Position numbers and translations under genes: made by a program
Source of the DNA: Victivallales bacterium
GTDB lineage: Bacteria; Verrucomicrobiota; Lentisphaeria; Oligosphaerales; Oligosphaeraceae
Direction: 5' to 3'
DNA length: 64,000 nucleotides
NCBI GenBank assembly: GCA_017417585.1
Contig: JAFPYX010000054.1
Span: 1 to 64,000 of the forward strand
The notes under the pieces: model-generated
What the model was told of the DNA's origin: nothing
Databases searched by the model: none
The model's input: the letters and a program-made list of their open reading frames with translations, nothing else
Shown: piece after piece, positions 1 through 8,340 of the stretch
Layout: each line of letters begins with the position of its first letter
How positions within the stretch are numbered: position 1 is the first letter of the stretch

Positions 1-635
1 ATGACATCCATGATGGGCTTGAGGCTGCCGTTGAGGTCGAGCGCGGTGGTCAACTCCGCTTCATTGAGGGAGGCGCAGCAGACCGCGTGGAGCCCGGCTG
101 AGGCGCAGTAAAGGTAGATGTCCTGCCCGATGGAACCGGACTCGTAGCCAATCCACAGCGTGGACTTCTCGCGCGGGATGGCGGGACGCCCGGCGGGCGA
201 GCCCTTCTGGAAGGTGTCCATGTCCGCGACCATCAAGATGACCGCTCCCGCGGCAGGCCCCATCGTGCCCCGTCCCTCGGCATAAACGCGCAGGTCCTTT
301 TCGTTGACCAGGGTGAGAGTGTTCTTCTGGTAGTCATGAAGATAGGCGCCCTTGGCGGTGAGGACATAGAGCCGGATGGCGTATTTGGCGATTGCGGCCG
401 GCACGGTCCGCTTGCCGGATTCCGGGCGGTTGATGCCGTTGGCAGCCCACAGCAGGTTCGAGAGAATCTGGGGGGGCAGTTCACGGTCCGAGAAGGTCCG
501 GTCGGTCTTGCGATTCTGGATTGCCTCGGCCAGAGTAGTACCTTCGTTGAGTTGAGGTTCAGGAAGTTGGACAACCTCGGCCGCAGACACGAGGCAGATG
601 CAGGAGAACAGGAGGGAAAGTAGTGATCTTTTCAT
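1..635 (-). CDS. SagB/nitroreductase-family protein, 3' end cut by the window edge
   Basis: Reading down from the ATG at 633-635 gives a signal-peptide-like start (MKRSLLSLLFSCICLVSAAE), then a nitroreductase-type segment with RKTDRTFSDREL, a typical N-terminal flavin-binding stretch of SagB/ThcOx-like proteins, and LLWAANGINRP. The frame is open to base 3 and ends in SLKPIMDV, so only the last few residues are probably missing. Members of this fold bind FMN and reduce nitro or quinone compounds or oxidise azolines; the substrate cannot be read from sequence. The signal-like start suggests a periplasmic or membrane-attached enzyme. No partner gene is visible. Fold assignment is fairly sure; function is not. 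Confidence 0.7.
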   Translation of the reverse strand, partial: MKRSLLSLLFSCICLVSAAEVVQLPEPQLNEGTTLAEAIQNRKTDRTFSDRELPPQILSNLLWAANGINRPESGKRTVPAAIAKYAIRLYVLTAKGAYLHDYQKNTLTLVNEKDLRVYAEGRGTMGPAAGAVILMVADMDTFQKGSPAGRPAIPREKSTLWIGYESGSIGQDIYLYCASAGLHAVCCASLNEAELTTALDLNGSLKPIMDV

Positions 636-688
636 TGTAGAATTTATATTATTTTGTTTGAATTAAAAGAATTAAGTTATTAGTAAAA

Positions 689-2575
689 TCAATCTGTCAA
701 GGCATGCACGAGATCGCGTACGAACTCCGGGTTTCCAAGCGCGCCCAGGTGACTTCCCTCGTCCAGGATGGTTGCGCGGGGACCGAAGGTCGTTTCGAAC
801 CAGGCCAGGTCATCTTGGGTGACCAGGAAGTCGTTGCGGCTGTGGAAGACCTGCACATTCTGTGCATCGGCGAGTTCGTCAGTAAGCGCCCGGAGGCTAC
901 ATCTCTGTCGCAGGTCGTCTCCGGTGCAGTCGGGGAAGCCATTCCCTCGATACCAAGGCACGACCACCTTGTCAATATAGTCAGCGAAGGAGATGGACAA
1001 GGTTTCGGCAAAGAGATTGTTGCGGTGGAACCAGGCCTTGGGGTCTTCTTTCAACAAGCCACTTGGATTGCGTTTTTCTTGCGCCTGAAGAACTTCTGCA
1101 AGATGCAGACGCATGTTCACGCCCACCAGAAACAGTGATTCCTCGCGGGTGAGCGGCACGACGGGAGAGGGGGGATTGGCCGGAGAAGGCTGCAGCCAGG
1201 CGGACAGTCGCATGACGATGTCGCGGACGCGCTCTGCGCGTTCTTCTTCGGGGAACTGTTCGGGATAGTTGAAAAAATGGTCCACGACATCGAGGGCATA
1301 GACGGGATCCACGGGGGGATTGATGGCCATGTAGCGGTCGATATGGAGGGTGTCTGGGAATTCTCCGCGCCGTTCGGCCGCCGCAAGATTCAGGGCGTTG
1401 ATGCCGCCAAGAGAATAACCGAGCAACGTCGTATTTTCAAAGGAAGCGCGGTAGTGGCTGGTGAAGTCCCGCACAACCTCATCCAAGACCTGGGCAAGGA
1501 CTTTGGTGTCTTCCGGGATGAACCCCGGAGGCGAGTTGTCGCCGGGGACATTGGTGAAGTAATCCGGCGTGAAGGTGGAGGAGATCGCGATGACCGCACA
1601 GCCACGGTTGCGGCAGAGTTCGGCCAGGGCGGAGAGCTCGGCGGACTGGCGGTGTGCTCCGATGCCTGGCAGCAGGATGACCAGTTTCTTGGCTCCCCGC
1701 AGAGGCCAGCAGGTATAGGGGAATTTCCTTCCACCTGGCATCTTCATGTGCCGCTGCCGGCTCTGGTAGTAGAAATCGTCGTCGCTCGGAGTCAAGGCCA
1801 GCAGGCCGAGGGACTGGTCCGGCAAATAGTCCTGGTTGTCGGGGACCTTGTAGTCGGAATAGGCGGCTTCGTTGCCCAGGACAACCAGCAGTTTCATCAG
1901 CTCGTAGTGGCATGGCTGGGTGACAAAGGCACGGTTGATGGTCGGCTCGGTTTCGGCGGTGTCGTTGAGCCGGAAGGAACCGTTCACTGCGTAGGAGGAT
2001 GGAGCAGGGACCAGCCAGGTAACCACGTTGAAGGGGAGGTCCAGAAGCTTTCCCACGCCATCGCGAACCGTGCCTGGACCGGAGAATGGCAGATTGAAAT
2101 AGCCGCCGGACGGCACTCCCCAGCGGGCGAGCGTGTAGCCGAAGGAACTCTCGATGTGAGGAAGGCCCCAAGCGGTGGCGGGGTCCCAGAAACCTAGTCC
2201 GCCGACGGTGGTGTTGACCAAAAAACGCTTGGTGTCGATCCAGCAGTAGTTCCACTGGCCCGCCAGGGCATGGGTGACTAGCCGCAGGGGATAGCCGAGA
2301 TTTTCATTGAAATGCGAAAGCCCAATCCGGATGGGCTCGGGGAGGATAAAGCGCCAGATCTGCGAGGCGGGGTTGGCGACGTGCCGTTCAAATCCATAGT
2401 TGAAAGCCTGAACGGTGCGGTTGTATGGCTCCCATGAGTCATTGACCGGCGAAATGGTGTCGGCTAACCCGGGAGAAAGATAATACGCCGAACGGTCGCT
2501 GACACAGGAGGCGCAGAAGAATAGCCCGACTGATAACACGAATGCGATAGAAGTTGCCTTGAGTTGCTTGTCCAT
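689..2575 (-). CDS. MlaA (VacJ)-like lipoprotein fused to an alpha/beta hydrolase
   Basis: The 628-residue protein has two parts. Residues 1-24 form a signal peptide ending in a plausible but non-ideal lipobox (CAS-C24). Residues about 45-220 match the MlaA/VacJ pattern: WEPYNRTVQAFNYGFE, RFLVNTTVGGLGFWDP, then FGYTLARWGVPSGGYFNLPF and GPGTVRD. MlaA is the outer-membrane lipoprotein of the Mla lipid-asymmetry system. Residues about 280-628 form an alpha/beta hydrolase with nucleophile elbow GYSLGG (Ser388), a likely acid Asp582 (FHSRNDF) and a likely His609 (GSHLG). Standalone MlaA is about 250 residues, so this is a real fusion in one frame. It suggests phospholipid capture joined to lipid hydrolysis at the envelope (inference). 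No mlaBCDEF genes are nearby. Confidence 0.8.
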   Translation of the reverse strand: MDKQLKATSIAFVLSVGLFFCASCVSDRSAYYLSPGLADTISPVNDSWEPYNRTVQAFNYGFERHVANPASQIWRFILPEPIRIGLSHFNENLGYPLRLVTHALAGQWNYCWIDTKRFLVNTTVGGLGFWDPATAWGLPHIESSFGYTLARWGVPSGGYFNLPFSGPGTVRDGVGKLLDLPFNVVTWLVPAPSSYAVNGSFRLNDTAETEPTINRAFVTQPCHYELMKLLVVLGNEAAYSDYKVPDNQDYLPDQSLGLLALTPSDDDFYYQSRQRHMKMPGGRKFPYTCWPLRGAKKLVILLPGIGAHRQSAELSALAELCRNRGCAVIAISSTFTPDYFTNVPGDNSPPGFIPEDTKVLAQVLDEVVRDFTSHYRASFENTTLLGYSLGGINALNLAAAERRGEFPDTLHIDRYMAINPPVDPVYALDVVDHFFNYPEQFPEEERAERVRDIVMRLSAWLQPSPANPPSPVVPLTREESLFLVGVNMRLHLAEVLQAQEKRNPSGLLKEDPKAWFHRNNLFAETLSISFADYIDKVVVPWYRGNGFPDCTGDDLRQRCSLRALTDELADAQNVQVFHSRNDFLVTQDDLAWFETTFGPRATILDEGSHLGALGNPEFVRDLVHALTD

Positions 2576-2678
2576 GGTAGTCGGGTGTCAAAGAGCGGCA
2601 GTACGAGATGGTCGAACGGTATTGTCATCTAATTTAATCCAATACAGTCATTTTGCCATACTTTTGTTGCCATTTCTA

Positions 2679-2707
2679 TTGAAAAGTCCTATTCTAGGTA
2701 TTAAATT
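2679..2707 (+). promoter_or_regulatory. Candidate sigma-70 promoter for the EF-G-like gene
   Basis: TTGAAA at 2679-2684 and TAAATT at 2702-2707 are 17 bases apart in the AT-rich spacer between two divergent genes, about 65 bases before the GTG start at 2774. The -35 is good and the -10 matches 4 of 6 consensus positions. Assigned by eye only. Confidence 0.35.
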
Positions 2708-2773
2708 ACATTGCTTATCCAAAAAATCCCTTCAATCATCGAACCTTTGTCTTTAACCGAATAGGAGTGACTC

Positions 2774-4783
2774 GTGAAAAATTGTGCCCCGGAACGTATT
2801 CGTAATTTTGTCGTGGTCGGCCATGCTGGTGCGGGCAAGACCGCGCTGGCGGATCTGATGCTGTTTAAGGCCGGCGCCGTCTCCCGTCAGGGCAGTGTTG
2901 ACAATGGCACGAGCGTCTCCGACTTCCGCAAAGAGGAGCAGGACCGCAAGAGCAGCATCTATTCCGCAATTCTCAATTGCGCCTGGAAAGACGGACATTT
3001 CTTCTTCGTGGACACTCCCGGCGGAACCGACTTCTGCGGCGAGGCCCTCAATGCCATCAATGCCGCCGACCTGATGCTGCTGGTGGTGGATGCCACCGCC
3101 GGAGTCGGCCCCGGCACCCTGCGCGCTTGGCGTATGGCCCGTGACCTCCATCTGCCCCGGATGGTCTTCATCAATGGCCTGGACCGCGACAATGCGGACT
3201 ACGAAGGGGTTTTTGACACCCTGCGCCAGAGCCTCCTCAAGACCGCCGCCGTCCCGATGACCAAGCCGGTCGGCGCCAAGGCGAGCCTTTCCGGAGTCAC
3301 CAGCGTCCTTTCGGGCGGTGACGAGGAGGCCCACGCGGAGTTGGTCGAGGCTGTCGCCAGCTCGGATGACGAGCTGATGGAGAAATACATGGAAAGCGAG
3401 ACGCTCAGTGACGAGGACCTTCTGCATGGACTGCGCAAGGCGCTCCTGACCGAGAACCTCATCCCCGTCTTCGCGGGCTCCGTGGCCAAGGATGTCGGCG
3501 TGGCCGAGATGATGGACTTCATCCTGGACTACGGCCCCGCTCCGACCGACGACGTTCCCGTGAAGCTGGCGAGCGGCAAGATCGACCGCAAAGGCAGCGC
3601 GGCAACGGGCTATGTCTTCAAGTCGGTAAATGACACCTTCATTGGACAGCTCAGCTACATACGCATCCTTTCCGGCACCTTCAAGAAAGATCTCGACCTG
3701 ACCAATACCTCTAACCAGAACAAGGAGCGCTTTGGCAACCTGCTGCTGATTCAAGGCAAGGGCCAGGAGACCATCGACGAGGCCGGCCCTGGCGAAATCG
3801 TCGCCGTCGCCAAACTCAAGAACACGGGCATGCTGGATGTCCTCACCACCGGTGCCACGGATGTCGTTTACGAGCCAGTGGCCTATCCGCAGCCGACCAC
3901 GATGTATGCCATCACCGCAACCGCGAAGGGCGAGGACGACAAGCTCTCCAGCGCGTTGCAGCGGCTGCTGAGCGAGGACAAGACGCTGGAGGTCGAGCGC
4001 AATGCCGAGACCCACGAGACCATCATCAAGGGCATGGGCGATCTGCAGATCAACCTCCTGACCAACCGCATCAAGAACGACTTCAAGGTGGCGACCGCAC
4101 TTGCCACCCCGAGGGTGGCCTACCGCGAGACGGTCAAGGGCACCGGGACGGCGGTCTTCCGCCACAAGAAGCAGTCCGGCGGCCACGGCCAGTTCGCCGA
4201 GGTCCACATGCGCATCGAGCCGTTCCAGGGCACTCCCGAAGAAGAGTACCAGTTCGGCAACGAGGTCGTCGGCGGTGCCATCTCGAAGAACTACATCCCC
4301 GCCATTGAAAAGGGTGTTGCGGAGACCCGCATTTCCGGGCCGCTCTCGCACTCGAAGGTCATCAACTTCAAGGCGGTTGTCTTCTTTGGCAAGGAACACC
4401 CCGTGGACTCCTCTGAAATGGCGTTCAAAATCGCCACCCGCGGGGCTTTCCGCGCGGCCATGGCGCAGGCGAAGCCTGAATTGCTGGAGCCCATCATGAG
4501 CCTCAAGATCGAATTCCCTGATGAATACACCGGAACCATCCAGGGCGACCTCAACAGCCGCCGCGGACGCGTCCTTGGCATGATGAGCGAGGACGGCCTC
4601 CAGGAACTCACTGCGGAAATGCCGCTTGCCGAGGTCTATACCTATCCGATGCAGCTTCGCTCCATGACGCAGGGGCGCGGTTCCTTCACCATGACCTTCG
4701 ACCGCTATGACCCGGTTCCTGCCGTGTTGGCCAAGAAGATTGAGGAGGCTACTGCTGCCGCCGACAAGGAAGAGGACGAATAA
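2774..4783 (+). CDS. Elongation factor G-like translational GTPase (EF-G2/FusA2 type)
   Basis: The 669-residue protein has an EF-G layout: P-loop GHAGAGKT (16-23), DTPG (80-83), then the beta-barrel and the C-terminal EF-G domains, including VAYRETVKGTGTAVFRHKKQ and SGGHGQF typical of domain IV. It starts at GTG 2774 behind AGGAG at 2763-2767. It is not canonical EF-G: the switch I RGIT motif is replaced by RKSS near residue 58, and the G4 motif NKxD reads NGLD (134-137), losing the lysine that stacks on the guanine base. Such paralogues, often annotated EF-G-like or FusA2, have poorly known roles and are thought not to replace EF-G in translocation. No ribosomal-protein operon surrounds it. 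Confidence 0.9.
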   Translation: MKNCAPERIRNFVVVGHAGAGKTALADLMLFKAGAVSRQGSVDNGTSVSDFRKEEQDRKSSIYSAILNCAWKDGHFFFVDTPGGTDFCGEALNAINAADLMLLVVDATAGVGPGTLRAWRMARDLHLPRMVFINGLDRDNADYEGVFDTLRQSLLKTAAVPMTKPVGAKASLSGVTSVLSGGDEEAHAELVEAVASSDDELMEKYMESETLSDEDLLHGLRKALLTENLIPVFAGSVAKDVGVAEMMDFILDYGPAPTDDVPVKLASGKIDRKGSAATGYVFKSVNDTFIGQLSYIRILSGTFKKDLDLTNTSNQNKERFGNLLLIQGKGQETIDEAGPGEIVAVAKLKNTGMLDVLTTGATDVVYEPVAYPQPTTMYAITATAKGEDDKLSSALQRLLSEDKTLEVERNAETHETIIKGMGDLQINLLTNRIKNDFKVATALATPRVAYRETVKGTGTAVFRHKKQSGGHGQFAEVHMRIEPFQGTPEEEYQFGNEVVGGAISKNYIPAIEKGVAETRISGPLSHSKVINFKAVVFFGKEHPVDSSEMAFKIATRGAFRAAMAQAKPELLEPIMSLKIEFPDEYTGTIQGDLNSRRGRVLGMMSEDGLQELTAEMPLAEVYTYPMQLRSMTQGRGSFTMTFDRYDPVPAVLAKKIEEATAAADKEEDE

Positions 4784-4807
4784 GTCGCTCTCCCCCGGAT
4801 AATGTGT

Positions 4808-4834
4808 CACGCTCGGTAGCCCCTGCCGAGCGTG
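4808..4834 (+). terminator. Stem-loop after the EF-G-like gene
   Basis: CACGCTCGG (4808-4816) pairs perfectly with CCGAGCGTG (4826-4834) around a 9-base loop, 25 bases after the stop codon. The run that follows is only moderately T-rich, so it may be a weak terminator or an mRNA 3'-end stabiliser. Confidence 0.5.
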
Positions 4835-4864
4835 GCTGGATTCTTTCACATTTTTCTACCATGC

Positions 4865-4892
4865 CCACGGCTCGAAAGGGCCGTGGTTTTTT
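4865..4892 (+). terminator. Rho-independent terminator
   Basis: CCACGGC (4865-4871) pairs with GCCGTGG (4880-4886) around an 8-base loop and is followed directly by six T residues. It separates the EF-G-like gene from nadD and is the stronger of the two hairpins in this spacer. Confidence 0.75.
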
Positions 4893-4957
4893 CGTCTAAA
4901 GAAACAAGTTGCACTAAGTTGTACTTTTGAAACTTTTATGATACAAAAATAAGAATT

Positions 4958-6457
4958 ATGGCTAGCGCTTTCAGAAAAGATTTTAATCGTCCGCCAAGAG
5001 ATGGAAGAGGGGGAGACAAACCACGTCGAAACTGGTCGGACCGCCCGCCGCGCAAGTGGGATGGGGAGGACCATGCTTCCGAACGTTCTGTGCGTGACTT
5101 CGGCGACCGTCCGCCGAAGCGTGAATGGAGTGACCGTCCGCCGCGTAGGCGCGAAGGTGAATGGAGCGACCGCCCGCCTCGTAGGCGCGAAGGCGACTTC
5201 GACGACCGCCCGGCCCCGTCCCAATCATCACGTGGTTTCGGGAAAATGGGTTCAGATTCCGCACGCCCAGCTCGTGACTTCGGCGACCGTCCGCCGCCGA
5301 AGCGTGAATGGAGTGACCGCCCGCCGCGCAAGCCCCGTGATTTCGCAGATTCCGGTTCTTCTTCCGGTCGTCCCCGTTCGGATTATGGTTCCCCCCGTCC
5401 ACCTCGTAGGCGCGAAGGTGAATGGAGTGACCGCCCGCCGCGTAGGAGCGAAGGTGAATGGAGTGACCGCCCGCCGCGTAGGAGCGAAGGTGAATGGAGT
5501 GACCGCCCGCCGCGCAAGCGGGATGGCGAAGGCCTCACTCCTTCGCGGCCTGCGCATGATTTCTGGGACCGGTCAGCCAAGGAGGACCATGTTCCCGTAC
5601 GTGACTCCGGCGACCGCCCGCCGCGCAAGTGGGATGGGGAGGGGCGTTCTTCCGAGCGTCCGTATATGCTTAGGCGTGAGAAGGAAGAAGTGAATCCCAA
5701 CGAGGGTCTGCCGGTGCTCAGGCGTCGCCTGGTCGTCTTCGGGGGGTCTTTCGATCCAGTACATAAAGCTCATATTGAGCTGGCGCGCAGAATCCTGGAC
5801 CAAGACTACGGTGACGAAGTGATGTTCATACCCGCAAAGCAGTCGCCGTTGAAGGTGCCGGGGCAAGGCGCCACTGCGCAGGCACGGTTGGAGATGCTGA
5901 ATCTCGCGATTGAAGATGCATTGGCGGAAAAGCCGAAATTCACTCTGGTCAAAAAACCGCCGCGCTGGGCACCAGAGGGCACGCCGGATGAAGTAACCGA
6001 ACACGACTACCTGTTTAGTTGTTCGGATCTGGAGCTTCAGCGCCCCGGGGAGAATTCCTACACATACGATACCCTTTGTACTATTCAGAAAGCCTTCCCG
6101 GAAAAGCGCATCATCTTCTTGATGGGAACGGACAAGCTGGAGGAAATTCCAAGATGGTATCGATATGCCGAATTGATTCAGCAGTTCGATTTCCTGATCT
6201 ACCGACGCCCTGGCTATGTGGCATCACCTTTCTTCCTGCTGGCGAAACAATTTGGCGACGTAATCGGAGCAAAAATAAACAACGCATTGCTGCCAGATGA
6301 CTTGGAGAAGTTTCCGCAAATGGACCTCTCTTCCACGGAGGTACGCAACGCCTTGGCCAATGGCGAAGACGTTAGCCAGAGCCTTTCGCCATCTGTGCTT
6401 CAATACATAAAGGACCATCAACTCTACCAGCCTGGGCAGGAGGCAGGCTCCGAATAA
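4958..6457 (+). CDS. nadD: Nicotinate-nucleotide adenylyltransferase with long disordered repeat N-terminus
   Basis: Residues about 255-499 are a NadD enzyme, which joins ATP and nicotinate mononucleotide to form deamido-NAD. The nucleotidyltransferase motif GGSFDPVHKAH and the closing SSTEVRNAL motif are both present. Residues 1-250 are unlike any normal NadD (usual length 190-220): a low-complexity, Arg/Asp/Pro/Trp-rich region built on EWSDRPPRRREG-like units, predicted disordered and mixed-charge. An in-frame ATG at 5666 (residue 237) could give an enzyme-only product. The stop is 5 bases before the next ATG (rsfS), the common nadD-rsfS pairing. The tail resembles nucleic-acid-binding low-complexity tails; an RNA- or ribosome-related role is inference only. 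Confidence 0.9.
   Translation: MASAFRKDFNRPPRDGRGGDKPRRNWSDRPPRKWDGEDHASERSVRDFGDRPPKREWSDRPPRRREGEWSDRPPRRREGDFDDRPAPSQSSRGFGKMGSDSARPARDFGDRPPPKREWSDRPPRKPRDFADSGSSSGRPRSDYGSPRPPRRREGEWSDRPPRRSEGEWSDRPPRRSEGEWSDRPPRKRDGEGLTPSRPAHDFWDRSAKEDHVPVRDSGDRPPRKWDGEGRSSERPYMLRREKEEVNPNEGLPVLRRRLVVFGGSFDPVHKAHIELARRILDQDYGDEVMFIPAKQSPLKVPGQGATAQARLEMLNLAIEDALAEKPKFTLVKKPPRWAPEGTPDEVTEHDYLFSCSDLELQRPGENSYTYDTLCTIQKAFPEKRIIFLMGTDKLEEIPRWYRYAELIQQFDFLIYRRPGYVASPFFLLAKQFGDVIGAKINNALLPDDLEKFPQMDLSSTEVRNALANGEDVSQSLSPSVLQYIKDHQLYQPGQEAGSE
5414..5521 (+). repeat. Three tandem 36-bp units inside nadD
   Basis: Three consecutive in-frame 36-base units (5414-5449, 5450-5485, 5486-5521) encode EGEWSDRPPRRS-type 12-residue repeats; the first two are identical over almost their whole length and the third diverges at its end. 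Looser copies occur at about 5120-5195 and 5295-5330. Such DNA-level identity implies recent expansion by slippage or recombination. Confidence 0.9.
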
Positions 6458-6462
6458 ACAAT

Positions 6463-6876
6463 ATGGATAATCTCGAGAACAACCTTTCCCTTCAAGAATC
6501 GCCAGTCACTCCATTGCCAATGGGCGAACGGGAACTGGCGGATCTGGTAATCCGCACCTGCGAAGAGACCAAGGCGCAGGATGTGCTGCTTTTCGATGTC
6601 CACGAGAATACCATCGTGGCCGACTACTATGTCGTGTGCAGCGGCACTTCGATGCCCCATATCCGTGCCATCGCCGACCATGTGCGCAAAGCACTCGCCG
6701 AACAGGGGATTCGCCCACGTGGCATCGATGGCGAACCCGAGAGCCGCTGGACGGTGCTGGACTATGGGGTGGTGCTGGTGCATATCCTCGAACCCGAAAT
6801 GCGCAATTTCTATGCGCTGGAGGAACTCTGGGATGAAACGAAAATCGTCTACCGCGGCGCCGGAGCCCAGCGTTGA
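6463..6876 (+). CDS. rsfS: Ribosomal silencing factor RsfS
   Basis: This 137-residue protein contains the RsfS/Iojap pattern DVLLFDVHENTIVADYYVVC, SGTSMPHIRAIADHV, EPESRWTVLDYGVVLVHI and FYALEELW. RsfS binds ribosomal protein uL14 on the large subunit and blocks subunit joining in slow growth. It lies 5 bases downstream of nadD, an arrangement seen in many bacteria, and is followed 49 bases later by manC. Length and motifs are normal for the family. Confidence 0.95.
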   Translation: MDNLENNLSLQESPVTPLPMGERELADLVIRTCEETKAQDVLLFDVHENTIVADYYVVCSGTSMPHIRAIADHVRKALAEQGIRPRGIDGEPESRWTVLDYGVVLVHILEPEMRNFYALEELWDETKIVYRGAGAQR

Positions 6877-6925
6877 TTCCGGGCTGCTCTGGCATAGACT
6901 TACAAAGGAACAGGAGAACCGACAA

Positions 6926-8032
6926 ATGCGCGTGATTGTGATTATGGCTGGCGGGATTGGCGAGCGCTTCTGGCCGATGTCCCGAAGCACCCACCCGAAA
7001 CAGCTTTTGACATTGACCAGCAGTGGGCAGTCCCTGCTGGCCGAGGCTGTTCAACGAAGCCTGCAGCTGGTGTCCGCGAAGGACATCTATATTGTGACCG
7101 GGCGTGCTTTGCAGTCTGCCATCCTTGAGGCGAAACTGGACATCCCCGAGGAGAACATCCTAATCGAGCCAGCCAAGCGCAATACCGCCGGATGCCTGAT
7201 CTATGCGGCTGCAACCATCTTGGCACGTCACCGCGACAAGGGGCCGGAGGAGGTCACCATCGGAGTCTTTACCGCCGACCACCGCATCCCCGATGATGAG
7301 CAATTCGTTGCAACCGCACAAGCCGCTCTGGACGAAGCGGAAAACACCAACTCCCTCATTACCATTGGCATCCAGCCGGTTCGCCCGGAGATCGCATACG
7401 GCTATCTTGAGGTTGAAAAGAGCAACAAGCGCCTTAACCAGAATGAAAAATTCCCGCTTTACCAGGTGACCAGCTTCCACGAAAAGCCTGATTCGACTAC
7501 CGCCGCCAAATTCATCGCGGCCGGGCATTGCTATTGGAACTCCGGGATGTTCTTCTGGCGGCTCTCGACCTTCCAGAATGAGTTCCATCGCGCGAACCCA
7601 ATCCTTGCCGAAACTCTTGAGGACCTCTCCGACGCCATCATGGCCAATGACGAACGACGCGCCGCCGCCATCGTCGATGCCATGCCCAATATCTCCATAG
7701 ACAACGCCCTGATGGAGAAGTCCAACCGGATCACCGTCATCCCCGGCAATTTCCTCTGGGACGACCTGGGGGCCTGGGATGCTCTCTCACGCACCTTCCC
7801 GCAGGACGAGCATGGCAATGTCTCCTACGGCGACCCTGTGCTGCTGGACTGCAATGGCACCATCGTCTATAATGCCCCCGGCGCGGCAAAGGTTGCCGTG
7901 GCGGCTCTCGGTCTGGAGGACATGCTGGTTGTCGTCAGCGGCGATGCCGTTCTGGTGATGCCCAAGGACCGCGCACAGGAAGTGCGCACCGTCGTCCGTG
8001 CCCTGCGCGAACGCGGCTCCAGCCAGGTGTGA
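6926..8032 (+). CDS. manC: Mannose-1-phosphate guanylyltransferase
   Basis: The product (368 residues) makes GDP-mannose from GTP and mannose 1-phosphate. It carries the nucleotide-binding signature GGIGERFWPMSR near residue 9, the KQLL lysine that follows it, and FHEKPD, the sugar-binding motif of this family. I chose ATG 6926 because a good Shine-Dalgarno (GGAACAGGAG) lies just upstream and the signature begins right after; the open frame extends further 5' but only by overlapping rsfS out of frame. Length fits the short form without the C-terminal isomerase domain. GDP-mannose would feed envelope polysaccharide or protein glycosylation. Confidence 0.92.
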   Translation: MRVIVIMAGGIGERFWPMSRSTHPKQLLTLTSSGQSLLAEAVQRSLQLVSAKDIYIVTGRALQSAILEAKLDIPEENILIEPAKRNTAGCLIYAAATILARHRDKGPEEVTIGVFTADHRIPDDEQFVATAQAALDEAENTNSLITIGIQPVRPEIAYGYLEVEKSNKRLNQNEKFPLYQVTSFHEKPDSTTAAKFIAAGHCYWNSGMFFWRLSTFQNEFHRANPILAETLEDLSDAIMANDERRAAAIVDAMPNISIDNALMEKSNRITVIPGNFLWDDLGAWDALSRTFPQDEHGNVSYGDPVLLDCNGTIVYNAPGAAKVAVAALGLEDMLVVVSGDAVLVMPKDRAQEVRTVVRALRERGSSQV

Positions 8033-8340
8033 TGTTGGGGAAAGTCCCATGCTTCTCTAAAGAGGAACCCCATTCGCGGGAATAATGTGGATGGGGTTAT
8101 AAAAAGATTTCCCGGCAGATACGAAGTTGCCCTCATAGTTGATTCTTACTGGAGGAAAACAATTTCCATACTGGTCTGCTTCCTTTCTGTTTTTCTGCAC
8201 TGATGACAGAAATCGTATTTCCTGCCCAATAAATAAAAAGAAAGATTTTATCATCGTCTGGCAGGGGGCGACATGAAAATGTCGGTCACGTTTCCACATT
8301 TTGACAGTTTTGCTTCTTTTCACTGATTTAGGATTTAAGC
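8033..8340. other. 308-base intergenic region with a candidate promoter
   Basis: No convincing gene was found. A small hairpin with a GAAA tetraloop (CGACAT/ATGTCG, 8269-8284) is present. TTGACA at 8301-8306, a 17-base spacer and a weak TGATTT at 8324-8329 form a possible promoter for the gene at 8341, which would leave a very short leader. The region is AT-rich compared with manC. Confidence 0.4.

Noticed and set aside
1277-2197. 306-codon open frame on the plus strand
   Set aside because: Lies antisense inside the MlaA-hydrolase gene, whose motifs and reading frame are secure.
2753-4849. 698-codon open frame on the minus strand
   Set aside because: It is antisense to the EF-G-like gene; the composition (Gly/Leu/Arg/His-rich) is that of a GC-biased mirror frame and no domain is visible.
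6581-6925. Longer start for the mannose-1-phosphate guanylyltransferase
   Set aside because: The extension overlaps rsfS in another frame; ATG 6926 has an SD and starts directly at the catalytic domain.
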